The notes: a model not told the origin generated them from the letters alone. A DNA stretch of 64,000 nucleotides from Shewanella sp. UCD-KL12 (GCF_001957125.1 NZ_MPHJ01000001.1:1371765-1435764), one strand, 5' to 3'; numbered from the stretch's first letter, positions 28,461-37,577 are shown. Translations and numbers: made by a program.

Positions 28461-28483
28461 TAGTATAAGAAATATTAATACTA
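28461..28483. promoter_or_regulatory. LysR-type box (TAGTAT-N11-ATACTA)
   Basis: The inverted repeat TAGTAT/ATACTA is separated by exactly 11 bases, the T-N11-A geometry bound by LysR proteins. It lies 52 bases after the LysR gene stop and about 118 bases before the permease start. TAGTAC a few bases downstream may be a weaker activation half-site. Confidence 0.6.
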
Positions 28484-28600
28484 GAAAGTTAGTACAAATG
28501 ATTGTTGTTGTCGTACCGGCTGGAGGCCATTAGGTTTGAGAAACACCAACTTTTGGTGTGTATTCGGGCCATTTCGCAAACCAAGATAAAGGGAAGTGTC

Positions 28601-30061
28601 ATGTCACAAGAGTCAAAGTTACAAGGATTAGAACAATCCAAAGATACTAATATCGAGAGTCAAGCCGTTTCCGATGAATATATGAGTAAGAGGCAGCTAA
28701 AACAAGGCGTTGCAGGTTGGGTTGTACTGGCGAGCCTCGGTGTGTCTTATGTGATTTCAGGAGATTTTGCAGGTTGGAATTTTGGGTTAGCGCTTGGCGG
28801 TTTCGGTGGTATGTTTATCGCGACCTTAGTCATGGGGCTGATGTATATCTGCTTAGTGTTAAGTCTGGCTGAAATGTCCTCCTCTATGCCAACGGCTGGA
28901 GGTGGCTATAGTTTTGCCCGTCGAGCCATGGGACCCTGGGGAGGTTTTTTAACCGGTACTGCTATCTTACTCGAATACGCCATTGCGCCTGCTGCAATTG
29001 CGATATTTATCGGCAGTTATGTCCATGAGCTAGTCGGTATTGATGGGCCCATTGTTTATGGCGCATTTTATCTTATCTTTGTTGGACTTCATCTATGGGG
29101 GGCATCACAAGCCTTACGGATCATGATGGGGATCACCCTACTTGCGGTGATCGCTATCGGTGTATTTACCTTTGGTATGTTGCCACACTTTTCTGTCGAT
29201 AATCTTTTCGATATTGCGGCTAACCCCGATGTTGCAGGTTCAAGTAGTTTCCTACCTGAAGGCTATATGGGGATCTGGGCTGCACTGCCTTTTGCTATGT
29301 GGTTATTCCTTGCTGTTGAGGGAGTGCCGTTAGCCGCTGAAGAAGCCACCAATCCAGCCAAAGATATGCCAAAAGGGATAATCGCTTCGATGTTGGTGTT
29401 AATTGTGTTTGCCGCACTCGTTTTGTTGCTGGTACCAGGTGGTGCCGGGGCGGAAGCCATGAAAGAGCACGGTGCACCTTTGGTCGGTGCGTTGCAATCA
29501 ATCTATGGCCTCGATTCAATCGCTGCCAAATTTGTCAATTTAGTCGGATTGTTTGGCTTGATCGCCAGCTTTTTCTCGATTATCTATGCTTATTCTCGTC
29601 AAGTTTTCGCCCTGTCTAGAGCGGGATATATTCCGCGATTTCTCTCTTTGTCTGGTGAACGTAAAGTGCCTGTATGGGCCCTAATTGTCCCTGGGGTGAT
29701 TGGTTTTCTCCTGTCGCTTACCGGTGAGGGCGATCTGATGATCACAATGGCGGTATTTGGTGCAACCATCTCCTACGCCATGATGAGTTTGTCACACATC
29801 ATACTGCGTAAGAAAGAGCCTGAATTAGTGCGACCCTATAGAACTCCGGGGGGAATACTAACTTCTTCAATTGCGTTAGTGCTGTCGATTGTGGCACTGG
29901 CATCAACTTTTGTTGTCAGCATGCAAGCTGCTGCTTGGTCGGCGCTGTTCTACCTTGTGATGGTGACCTATTTTGTACTCTATAGTCGTCATCGCTTAGT
30001 GGCTTCAGCGCCTGAGGAGGAGTTTGACATGATAGCGTCGGCTGAATCTGAGTTGAACTAA
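28601..30061 (+). CDS. APC-family ethanolamine-type permease
   Basis: The 486-residue membrane protein has about twelve transmembrane helices and strongly resembles ethanolamine permeases of the APC superfamily. Telling segments are VSYVISGDFAGWNFG, MPTAGGGYSFARRAMGPWGG and EYAIAPAAIAIF. The frame is open from 28502, but AAAGGGAAG immediately precedes the ATG at 28601 and the extra residues do not resemble the family. It probably imports the amine used by the enzymes encoded downstream. Ethanolamine is the best guess; related amino alcohols are possible. Confidence 0.85.
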   Translation: MSQESKLQGLEQSKDTNIESQAVSDEYMSKRQLKQGVAGWVVLASLGVSYVISGDFAGWNFGLALGGFGGMFIATLVMGLMYICLVLSLAEMSSSMPTAGGGYSFARRAMGPWGGFLTGTAILLEYAIAPAAIAIFIGSYVHELVGIDGPIVYGAFYLIFVGLHLWGASQALRIMMGITLLAVIAIGVFTFGMLPHFSVDNLFDIAANPDVAGSSSFLPEGYMGIWAALPFAMWLFLAVEGVPLAAEEATNPAKDMPKGIIASMLVLIVFAALVLLLVPGGAGAEAMKEHGAPLVGALQSIYGLDSIAAKFVNLVGLFGLIASFFSIIYAYSRQVFALSRAGYIPRFLSLSGERKVPVWALIVPGVIGFLLSLTGEGDLMITMAVFGATISYAMMSLSHIILRKKEPELVRPYRTPGGILTSSIALVLSIVALASTFVVSMQAAAWSALFYLVMVTYFVLYSRHRLVASAPEEEFDMIASAESELN

Positions 30062-30070
30062 ATTTCCCAA

Positions 30071-30103
30071 AAGGGGACAGGACTATTTTTTAGGCTGTCC
30101 CTT
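30071..30103 (+). terminator. Hairpin after the permease gene
   Basis: GGGGACAG pairs with CTGTCCC across a T-rich loop just 10 bases after the permease stop. No long U tract follows, so it may only attenuate read-through. The 250-base gap before the next gene suggests a second promoter there. Confidence 0.5.
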
Positions 30104-30317
30104 GTTATAACACTAATCGTTTTCAAAGCTATTTTAAAAGTTACTTAAATAACTTGTTATTTCAAATGCTAATGGTTTTAAAAGCTAATATTAATTACAT
30201 GATGGGTAAATAGTGCACTGTGTATTACGTGTTTCCATTTACTGATTACGTATTGATAGTGGCAAAGCTCATTAAGCGCTCATGGCGTCACTGGTATTAA
30301 TAAAGGAAGGCTCAATT

Positions 30318-31685
30318 ATGGAAGCAAGAGAAGTTCAGTCGGTGGCAGATGCCATGGCCATTATTGAAGAGCGAGGATTAAGTCATATCAAAGTAGGTAT
30401 TTTTGATAATGATGGTGTGATGCGCGGCAAATATATGTCTAAGGCTAAGTTTTTCGCTTCATTAGAGAAAGGTTTTGCCTTTTGTGATGTGGTGCTTGGC
30501 TGGGACATGAAAGATCAGCTTTATGATAATGCCAAGTACACTGGCTGGCATACAGGATACCCGGATGCGCCGGTTAAAATCTTACCTCATACCTGTAGGG
30601 ATGTGGTTGATGAAGACGGCATGTTACTGTTTATTGCTGAATTTACACAAGAAGCAGAAGCCGTTTGCCCCAGAGGCACACTTAGACGGATCATTGAAAA
30701 AGCCGATAAAATGGGCTTTAAGGCACTGGGTGCGCTTGAGTATGAGTTCTTCTTGTTTAATGAAACGCCTCACTCCATTCGAGAAAAAAACTTCCGTAAT
30801 TTAGAGACCGTGACACCAGATTGGTTTGGCTATTCTATGATCCGTAATTCGGTACATTCTGATCTGTATGAAGCGATTTTATCTATGGGAGAAACCATGG
30901 ATTTTCCCATAGAAGGGATCCACTCCGAGACAGGCCCAGGCGTTATTGAGGCTGCCATTGCAGTAGATGGTGTAGAGGCGGCGGCAGATAAAGGCGCATT
31001 ATTTAAGACCTATATGAAGGTTTTGGCACAAAAGCGCGGTTTGATGGCAACATTTATGGCGAAATGGTCCGGTGATTATCCAGGTCAAAGTGGTCACATC
31101 CATCTTTCGCTGCAAGATAAAAGTGGCCAGTCGGCATTTTTCGACCCCAGCCAACCCCATAATATGAGTAAGTTGCAGCGTCATTTCCTTGCCGGACAAC
31201 AACAGCTTATGCCAGAGTTTTTGTGCATGATAGCCCCCACCATCAATAGCTACTCTCGTATGGTGCCCGGTTTCTGGGCCCCAACTGATGCGACTTGGGG
31301 CGTTGAAAACCGCACCACTGCGCTAAGAGTGATCCCCGGCAGCGCAAAATCTCAACGCATTGAGTATCGATTAGGCGCAGCTGATGCTAATCCCTATCTT
31401 GCTTTGGCCGCGGCGCTCGCAAGTGGTTTATATGGTATAGAGCACCAACTTGAGCCTAAGCCTCAGGTCAAAGGTAATGCCTATGAGCAGGAGCATGATG
31501 CCTCGCTTGCACTTCCAGGCACCCTTTGGGACGCTGCTCAACGATTTAAGCGGTCTAAGGCGGCGAAGGAATGTTTTGGTGAGCAGTTTGTTGAGCACTT
31601 TGCCATTAGTCGTGAGTGGGAAGAGCGAGAGTTTAGGAAGCATGTCAGTGATTGGGAGATGGAGCGCTATTTCGAGATTATCTAA
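30318..31685 (+). CDS. Glutamine-synthetase-like gamma-glutamyl-amine ligase
   Basis: The 455-residue protein belongs to the glutamine synthetase fold but to the branch that joins glutamate to amines (PuuA, IpuC and Streptomyces GlnA4 types). Active-site segments are ALEYEFFLF, SETGPGVIEAAI, GHIHLSL, the ATP/glutamate segment NRTTALRVIPG and YRLGAADANPYLALAA. A clear AAAGGAAGG precedes the ATG at 30318; twelve further codons upstream are open but unlikely. Next to an ethanolamine-type permease and two dehydrogenases, it is predicted to make gamma-glutamylethanolamide from glutamate, ATP and ethanolamine. The exact substrate is inference. Confidence 0.8.
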   Translation: MEAREVQSVADAMAIIEERGLSHIKVGIFDNDGVMRGKYMSKAKFFASLEKGFAFCDVVLGWDMKDQLYDNAKYTGWHTGYPDAPVKILPHTCRDVVDEDGMLLFIAEFTQEAEAVCPRGTLRRIIEKADKMGFKALGALEYEFFLFNETPHSIREKNFRNLETVTPDWFGYSMIRNSVHSDLYEAILSMGETMDFPIEGIHSETGPGVIEAAIAVDGVEAAADKGALFKTYMKVLAQKRGLMATFMAKWSGDYPGQSGHIHLSLQDKSGQSAFFDPSQPHNMSKLQRHFLAGQQQLMPEFLCMIAPTINSYSRMVPGFWAPTDATWGVENRTTALRVIPGSAKSQRIEYRLGAADANPYLALAAALASGLYGIEHQLEPKPQVKGNAYEQEHDASLALPGTLWDAAQRFKRSKAAKECFGEQFVEHFAISREWEEREFRKHVSDWEMERYFEII

Positions 31686-31772
31686 TCAGATTTCGTAGCA
31701 TTAACGCTCAATGAGCCATATAAAGCCTATCCGTTTTTTTGAAGGGAACTTTTGAAGGGAGTTCAGTAGTAA

Positions 31773-33275
31773 ATGAACATGTCACAATTTGCAAAATTAT
31801 CAGGTGAAGCCAGTGAGACCAATGCTCAGCAGACTAGAGGTCAACAGGCTAGAGGTCAACAAAGTAGTGCTCAAAAGGAAAAGATACAACAAACTATTTC
31901 ACCCATAGATGGCAGTGTTTATGTCACCCGTAATTTAGCTGATAAGCAGCAAGTGAATGCCTGTGTGAAACGAGCATCTGAGGCATATAATGGCTCAGAA
32001 AAAAGTTGGAAATCGACCTCGCTGGCGACACGTAAAGCGCTTTGTCAGGCAGCCATCGATATTTTAGTGAGTCATAAAGAGGAGATAGCTTCAGAGTTAA
32101 GTTGGATGATGGGGCGTCCTATTCGATACGGTGCTGGGGAGCTTGCTGGCGTTGTTGAGCGTTGTGAGTACATGATATCTGCGAGTGAACAGGCGCTCGC
32201 AGATATCGAGCCAGATAACAAGCCGGGTTTTACCCGTTATATCAAACGTGAATCACTTGGGGTGGTTTTAGTCATTGCGCCGTGGAATTACCCTTATCTT
32301 ACAGCTATCAATGCCATTGTACCTGCGTTGCTCGCGGGCAATACCGTTATCTTAAAACATTCAGCCCAAACACCTCTGTGTGCAGAGCGATTGTTTGATG
32401 CCTTCACCCAAGCGGGCATGCCTGAAGGGGTATTTCAGTATTTGCATATGAATCATCAAGATACCTCAGCACTTATTGCTAATGAGCAGATAGCCTATGT
32501 GGCATTTACCGGTTCAGTATATGGGGGGGAAATGGTAGAGAAGGCCGCTCAAGGGCGGTTTATAGGCGTAGGTTTAGAGCTTGGGGGAAAAGATCCTGCT
32601 TATGTGCGTGAAGATGCTGATATTGATAATGCAGTTGAAACTTTAGTGGATGGCGCGTTTTTCAATACTGGCCAATCATGTTGTGGTATTGAACGTATCT
32701 ATGTCCATCAGAGTGTCTATAAAGCGTTTGTCACAAAAGCTGTGGCGTTAACTCAAACCTATCAATTAGGCCGTGCCGATAATAGTGATGTGACGTTAGG
32801 GCCCTTAGTGAAAGTGGCGGCCGCAGATTTTGTTCGTGGACAAATTAACGAAGCCTTATCCCAAGGGGCCATTGCACATATAGATGAATCATTATTTCCC
32901 TTAAGTCAGCCAGGAACGGCTTATCTTGCCCCGCAGATTTTAACCAATGTCACCCATGATATGAGAGTTATGACTGAGGAGTCATTTGGTCCAGTAGTAG
33001 GGGTTATGAGTGTTGAGGATGATAATCAAGCGATTGAGTTGATGAATGATAGTGAGTTTGGTTTGACTGCCAGCATTTTTACCCGAGATGTTCATCGAGG
33101 GATAGCACTGGGGGAACGGCTTGAGACAGGGACATTTTTTTTAAATCGTTGTGATTATTTAGACCCGTCATTGGCTTGGACAGGAGTTAAGCAATCTGGC
33201 CGAGGGTGCAGTCTATCTGTACTTGGTTTTGAGCAGTTAACACGCCCTAAGTCATTTCATATCAAACATAGTTAG
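31773..33275 (+). CDS. Aldehyde dehydrogenase, NAD(P)-dependent
   Basis: The 500-residue enzyme has the aldehyde dehydrogenase landmarks: VIAPWNYPY, the general base Glu in GLELGGKDP near 269, the catalytic Cys303 in GQSCCGIE and the late EESFGPVVGV motif. In this operon it probably oxidises gamma-glutamylaminoacetaldehyde to gamma-glutamylglycine. The first 40 residues are a low-complexity, Gln-rich tail with a five-residue repeat (QQTRG, QQARG, QQSSA), not a family feature; the true start could lie further in. Confidence 0.88.
   Translation: MNMSQFAKLSGEASETNAQQTRGQQARGQQSSAQKEKIQQTISPIDGSVYVTRNLADKQQVNACVKRASEAYNGSEKSWKSTSLATRKALCQAAIDILVSHKEEIASELSWMMGRPIRYGAGELAGVVERCEYMISASEQALADIEPDNKPGFTRYIKRESLGVVLVIAPWNYPYLTAINAIVPALLAGNTVILKHSAQTPLCAERLFDAFTQAGMPEGVFQYLHMNHQDTSALIANEQIAYVAFTGSVYGGEMVEKAAQGRFIGVGLELGGKDPAYVREDADIDNAVETLVDGAFFNTGQSCCGIERIYVHQSVYKAFVTKAVALTQTYQLGRADNSDVTLGPLVKVAAADFVRGQINEALSQGAIAHIDESLFPLSQPGTAYLAPQILTNVTHDMRVMTEESFGPVVGVMSVEDDNQAIELMNDSEFGLTASIFTRDVHRGIALGERLETGTFFLNRCDYLDPSLAWTGVKQSGRGCSLSVLGFEQLTRPKSFHIKHS
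31829..31875 (+). repeat. 15-bp tandem repeat in the aldehyde dehydrogenase 5' end
   Basis: Two close copies of CTAGAGGTCAACA, with a third degenerate unit, run in 15-base steps. They encode the Gln-rich repeats at residues 20-35. In-frame expansion by replication slippage is the likely origin. Confidence 0.7.
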
Positions 33276-33343
33276 CGGACAACTATTGTTCTTGAAATGG
33301 CGCTTTATATGACTTCTGAAATGGCAAGGTAAGGGAGCAAACA

Positions 33344-34513
33344 ATGGAATTATCAGCAAGTTGGAATTATCCTACAGCGATCTCTGTAGGAGATGGCTGC
33401 ATTAGCAAAATCGCTGCTGCCTGTATTGAACTCAATATGTCGAAAGTTATTTTGGTCACCGACCCAGGTCTTGCGAACTTAGACATGGTTAAGCAGGTGG
33501 TTAAAATTGGTCTCGATGCGGGGTTAGTGATTGAGGTTTTTTGCGATATACAGGCTAATCCCACGGGAGATAACATTCGCACAGGCTGTAAAGTGTTAAT
33601 CAGGGGAGAGTTTGATGGTGTTATCGCTTTTGGCGGCGGCTCGAGTTTAGATGCCGCAAAAGCCATTGCTATGCTTGCTAGGCAGTCATTATCATTGTGG
33701 CAAACAGAAGATATCAACGATAATTGGACTCATATTGATGCGAGCTTAATCTTACCGGTTGTTGCTGTACCAACCACAGCAGGTACTGGTTCTGAAGTTG
33801 GCCGAGCAGCAGTTATCACAGATACAGATAGTCACCCCCATGTTAAACGCATTATTTTTCATCCAGATATGTTGCCAAAACGCGTACTGCTTGATCCAAG
33901 CCTGACGACGGGCTTACCTGCTCATATTACTGCAGCAACAGGACTCGATGCACTCTCTCATAACCTAGAAGCGTATTGTGCGCCATCTTATCATCCAATG
34001 GCTGAAGGCATTGCTATCGAAGCCATTAGACTCATCAAAGAGTTTCTACCTTACGCTGTAGAAAATGGTGACGATATTGAAGCGCGGACTCAGATGTTAG
34101 TCGCATCAACAATGGGGGCTACCAGTTTTCAGCGAGGACTTGGGGGCATGCACGCGCTAGCGCATACATTAGGCGCCTTGTATAACAAACATCATGGCTT
34201 GCTAAATGCGATTCTAATGCCCTATGTCTTGCAGCGAAACCGGTTGGTTTTAGAAGATAAAATCACTCGATTGGCACGTTATCTTGGGCTCGAGGACACA
34301 AGTTTCGATGGTTTCCTGTATTGGATTTTAGCATTCAGAAGTCGCTTGTTAATTCCTCATACACTCGCGGATATTGGTATCACATTAGACGATAGTTCAT
34401 TGGTCGGTGAGATGGCTGTGATTGATGCTGCTGCAGGTGGTAATCCGATAGCATTAACTGCCGAGCAGTATTCGTTGATTTTTACCCATGCGGTAAAAGG
34501 TCAGCTAAATTGA
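33344..34513 (+). CDS. Iron-containing alcohol dehydrogenase
   Basis: The 389-residue protein is a group III (Fe-type) alcohol dehydrogenase. It has the NAD-binding FGGGSSLDAAKA, the PTTAGTGSEVG motif, and metal ligands in GLDALSHNLEAY (Asp and His) and GGMHALAHTLGALYNKHHG (two His). In context it is predicted to oxidise the alcohol of gamma-glutamylethanolamide to the aldehyde that the preceding gene product consumes. It follows the aldehyde dehydrogenase gene by 68 bases in the same direction. Confidence 0.9.
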   Translation: MELSASWNYPTAISVGDGCISKIAAACIELNMSKVILVTDPGLANLDMVKQVVKIGLDAGLVIEVFCDIQANPTGDNIRTGCKVLIRGEFDGVIAFGGGSSLDAAKAIAMLARQSLSLWQTEDINDNWTHIDASLILPVVAVPTTAGTGSEVGRAAVITDTDSHPHVKRIIFHPDMLPKRVLLDPSLTTGLPAHITAATGLDALSHNLEAYCAPSYHPMAEGIAIEAIRLIKEFLPYAVENGDDIEARTQMLVASTMGATSFQRGLGGMHALAHTLGALYNKHHGLLNAILMPYVLQRNRLVLEDKITRLARYLGLEDTSFDGFLYWILAFRSRLLIPHTLADIGITLDDSSLVGEMAVIDAAAGGNPIALTAEQYSLIFTHAVKGQLN

Positions 34514-34575
34514 GAAGCGATTCGAGATGAATACGTGTATTTCTAGTGTGAGTGTGCGCAGAACAGGAGAGCAAA

Positions 34576-35274
34576 ATGAACATAGGCATTTTACAATGTG
34601 ATGACGTCACTGAAGCGTTGCAAGATAAACATGGTAACTACCCTGAGATGTTTGCTCGATTGTTCAATTCGGTTGAAGAACATCTCGAGTTTAGCACCTA
34701 CCGGGTAATAGATGGGGAGTTTCCAGAATCGATAGATATATGTGATGCATACATTACAACCGGTAGTCGATATGGTGCTAATGACTCCTATGAATGGATA
34801 CAAGAGCTTCAAACATTTATCTGTCAATTGCACCATGCCCGTAAAAAGTTAATTGGGATCTGTTTTGGTCATCAAATGATGGCTAAAGCGTTGGGCGGGA
34901 CAGTCGAAAAGTCATCTAAAGGTTGGGGAGTTGGCATTAATACTTCTCGGGTAACCCATACTGAAGAGTGGATGGAGCGCGGGCATAACGAAATATCTTT
35001 GGTCGTTAGCCATCAAGATCAAGTTAAACAACTCCCCCCGGGGGCGGTCATTTTAGCGGCAAGCGAATTTTGCCCTCACTATATGATGCAAATTAATCAA
35101 CACTTTATCGGTATTCAGGGCCACCCTGAGTTTAGCAAACTCTACTCTAAAGATTTGATGAACGCACGCCGCGACCGTATCCCCCATGAGCGAATCGAAT
35201 CAGGAATCGAATCTCTCTCTTTATCCGTTGACGATAAACTTGTAACCCAATGGCTGATTAATTTCTTAAAATGA
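34576..35274 (+). CDS. Class I glutamine amidotransferase-fold hydrolase
   Basis: The 232-residue protein is a stand-alone class I glutaminase domain of the GMP-synthase-like group. The nucleophile is Cys96 in GICFGHQ and the His/Glu pair lies in GIQGHPEF. AGGAGAG in front of ATG 34576 sets the start, eight codons inside the longest frame. As last gene of the amino-alcohol operon it is a good candidate for the amidase that splits the gamma-glutamyl bond and returns glutamate, the step done by PuuD in putrescine breakdown. Its general family alone does not show this. Confidence 0.8.
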   Translation: MNIGILQCDDVTEALQDKHGNYPEMFARLFNSVEEHLEFSTYRVIDGEFPESIDICDAYITTGSRYGANDSYEWIQELQTFICQLHHARKKLIGICFGHQMMAKALGGTVEKSSKGWGVGINTSRVTHTEEWMERGHNEISLVVSHQDQVKQLPPGAVILAASEFCPHYMMQINQHFIGIQGHPEFSKLYSKDLMNARRDRIPHERIESGIESLSLSVDDKLVTQWLINFLK

Positions 35275-35532
35275 ACAATCTGTTGGTTAAAATGAACTAA
35301 GTGTTGGGCGTTATTTAACCATTGAGTACGGTATTTAAATCTCAGTGGCCGACAACGGGTAGTGACATAGGTTATAATCTGAAATTGCTGTTACTAAAAT
35401 AGTTATGATTTTGAGTCTATATTTGTCAGAGTAAATGAGTTACTCACCTCAAATAGTGGCCATAATCAATTTACTTCATCTGCAATTGATGTGATGAGAC
35501 CTGCTTTTTAACCTTAAAGTTTGTGGAAATAG

Positions 35533-36252
35533 ATGACTGAACGAAAGAAATCCCCTGATGACCTCACTATACTTTCATTAGATACGTGTACCGAGTCTTG
35601 CTCGGCCTCTCTGCTCATCAAGGGTGAACAATATTCTGAATTAGCGGTTGTGCCACGTGAACACAGCCAGCGCATTCTGCCTATGGTAGATAGTGTGTTG
35701 TCTCAAGCAAATATTAAATTAGCAGATGTTGACTTGATTGCTTATGGACGAGGGCCTGGCAGTTTCACTGGGATCCGCATCTGCACGAGCATGACTCAAG
35801 GGTTGGCGCTCGGGCAAGATATTCCTGTGATCGGTATATCTACACTTCAAACAATGGCTCAAGCAGTGTTTGATGACCAAGGTGCAGAGCATATCATTAC
35901 TGCGATAGATGCAAGAATGGGTGAAGTATACTGGGGGCAATTTATCGTCAAAGACGGCCTTGCTGAGCTCGTTGGTCATGAGGCTGTCATTGCGCCAAAC
36001 TTAGTGAACCTGACGCTAGAGACTGACGCATCAATTACCGCGACAGGCACTGGTTTTGATACTTACCCTGAACTACTAGAACTTGCTAGTAATATTCAAA
36101 TAGCTAACAATATAAAATTCCCTGATGCTAAATCTATGTTGGCATTAGCGAAACAAGGATATGCAAGTGGTCTGTCGACCAGTGTTGATGAGCTTGCACC
36201 TGTCTATGTCAGGGATACCGTGTCTTGGAAGAAGTTACCAGGCCGCGAGTAA
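35533..36252 (+). CDS. tsaB: TsaB, subunit of the tRNA t6A synthesis complex
   Basis: TsaB (YeaZ) is the scaffold that joins TsaD and TsaE to transfer threonylcarbamoyl to A37 of ANN-decoding tRNAs. The 239-residue protein has the ASKHA-fold start LSLDTCTESCSASL, EHSQRILPMVD and GRGPGSFTGIRI, all typical of bacterial TsaB. The first nine residues before the family start may be an extension. In E. coli tsaB sits beside yoaA; here they are separated by an accessory block. Confidence 0.95.
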   Translation: MTERKKSPDDLTILSLDTCTESCSASLLIKGEQYSELAVVPREHSQRILPMVDSVLSQANIKLADVDLIAYGRGPGSFTGIRICTSMTQGLALGQDIPVIGISTLQTMAQAVFDDQGAEHIITAIDARMGEVYWGQFIVKDGLAELVGHEAVIAPNLVNLTLETDASITATGTGFDTYPELLELASNIQIANNIKFPDAKSMLALAKQGYASGLSTSVDELAPVYVRDTVSWKKLPGRE

Positions 36253-36364
36253 GGCAGCTTACCAGGAGGCTTTATAAACCTGGTTGACTTAAGTCTTTCA
36301 CTGAACAATGGATTAAGTCTTGAACAGTTGAACGGATTAACTTTTAAGGGAGGGTCTAAGCACA

Positions 36365-36739
36365 ATGCTCATACAAAATACTGTTTTTGACGCTCCTAAG
36401 TCAAAGCCGATAACGGCGAATGGCACTGAGACGGTTAATCCATCTAAGCAAGTTGAGGTAACAGGCTTTGTAGAAGGAATAGAAAAGTCTCAAGCCCTTG
36501 TTAATCAAAACAAGTCAATACAACAAGCTAGTGATGAACCTCAGGGTGAGCAACAAGGTCAATCAGCTGAACCACAACTCCCCACCCCAGAGCAAGTGTC
36601 TTCACGTGTCGATGCAAAATTACACTATGAGCAACAAACTCAATCGAGTGCTGGCGCTGTCGCACAGTATTTGACAACTCAACATGCCCAGGAGAGGGAA
36701 GCGATACAGCAGATGGTAGGTATTGACCTGTATGCATAA
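36365..36739 (+). CDS. Hypothetical Gln-rich small protein
   Basis: I do not recognise a named family. The 124-residue product is hydrophilic, with a Gln/Glu/Pro-rich middle (about 45-85) and an ordered-looking C-terminus, QYLTTQHAQEREAIQQMVG. There is no signal peptide or membrane segment. GGGAGG precedes the ATG by about 10 bases, supporting real translation. Its stop overlaps the start of the M50-like peptidase gene (ATGCATAA), so the two are probably co-translated. Confidence 0.7.
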   Translation: MLIQNTVFDAPKSKPITANGTETVNPSKQVEVTGFVEGIEKSQALVNQNKSIQQASDEPQGEQQGQSAEPQLPTPEQVSSRVDAKLHYEQQTQSSAGAVAQYLTTQHAQEREAIQQMVGIDLYA

Positions 36740-37436
36740 CCAATCAGATTCATTAATAAGCCCAGCTGCATCATCGACTTCAGGCGCGCCGAGTCGTGGT
36801 CGCTTCTTGATTGAGCTATTAATCGCACTGCTTATCACACGCTTACCTTTTATCAGCATTCCTTTCAAATGGCTTGAAAGCTACTTTCATGAATTGTCCC
36901 ACGGTTTAGCCACATTAATAACGGGGGGAGCTGTCAGTCATATTCAGCTTTTCCCTAATGGCGCAGGCCTGTGTTATAGCCAAGGTGGTTGGCCTGTCGT
37001 TATTGGTTTTAGTGGCTATTTTGGCGCTGCGCTATGGGGATATCTGATTTTTATTCTCGCGACTTGGCCAAGAGGTATTCGGGTTAGTTTCGCTTTACTG
37101 GGTAGTGCTGTGGTGTTGACCGCCATTCTATGGGGGCGAGATCTACTGACTATCTCTATTTTAGCGAGTTTAGCTGTACTGTTTTTGTTGCCATTAAAGC
37201 TAAGTACAAACCGCTTTATGGGTGGTGGCTTGAGAATCATGGCCTTGATGATCATGCTTAATGCGCTGGCAAGTCCAACGGTGCTTCTTGGTCTTAGCGG
37301 CAAAGGTGATGCAGCTATGCTTGCTGGCGCCACTTGGGTTCCAGCTTGGATTTGGGTTTTTGTCTGGCTAGCTATAAGTGCATTAATGATATTTCTATGC
37401 TGGCAGCGAGTCGACAGAGCCGCGCTTAAATCATAA
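36732..37436 (+). CDS. M50-like integral membrane metallopeptidase
   Basis: The 234-residue protein has about six hydrophobic helices and a zinc-protease motif, HELSH, in YFHELSHGLATLITGG (near residue 50). This resembles M50B-type intramembrane peptidases. The start is the ATG overlapping the previous stop; a TTG three codons upstream is less likely. A PDZ domain, as in RseP, is absent. The substrate is unknown, and the upstream small protein is an obvious candidate partner. Confidence 0.75.
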   Translation: MHNQSDSLISPAASSTSGAPSRGRFLIELLIALLITRLPFISIPFKWLESYFHELSHGLATLITGGAVSHIQLFPNGAGLCYSQGGWPVVIGFSGYFGAALWGYLIFILATWPRGIRVSFALLGSAVVLTAILWGRDLLTISILASLAVLFLLPLKLSTNRFMGGGLRIMALMIMLNALASPTVLLGLSGKGDAAMLAGATWVPAWIWVFVWLAISALMIFLCWQRVDRAALKS

Positions 37437-37577
37437 GAAAGCGATTCTTTTATTACCTTTGTAACATTTTCTCACGATTTTTAACCTGTTAACTCATGCT
37501 TGTTGCTGTAAACCTGCTTGGATTTTGTGCCCTCTGCTGCTAGCTTGGGGCAGTAAATATACCAACAAGGAAGAAGC

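Noticed and set aside
36253..36300. ACCAGG/CCTGGT hairpin after tsaB as terminator
   Set aside because: Stem of six pairs with no T run; too weak to call.
37016..37333. 105-residue frame opposite the M50-like gene
   Set aside because: Antisense shadow of a hydrophobic gene; no ribosome binding site.
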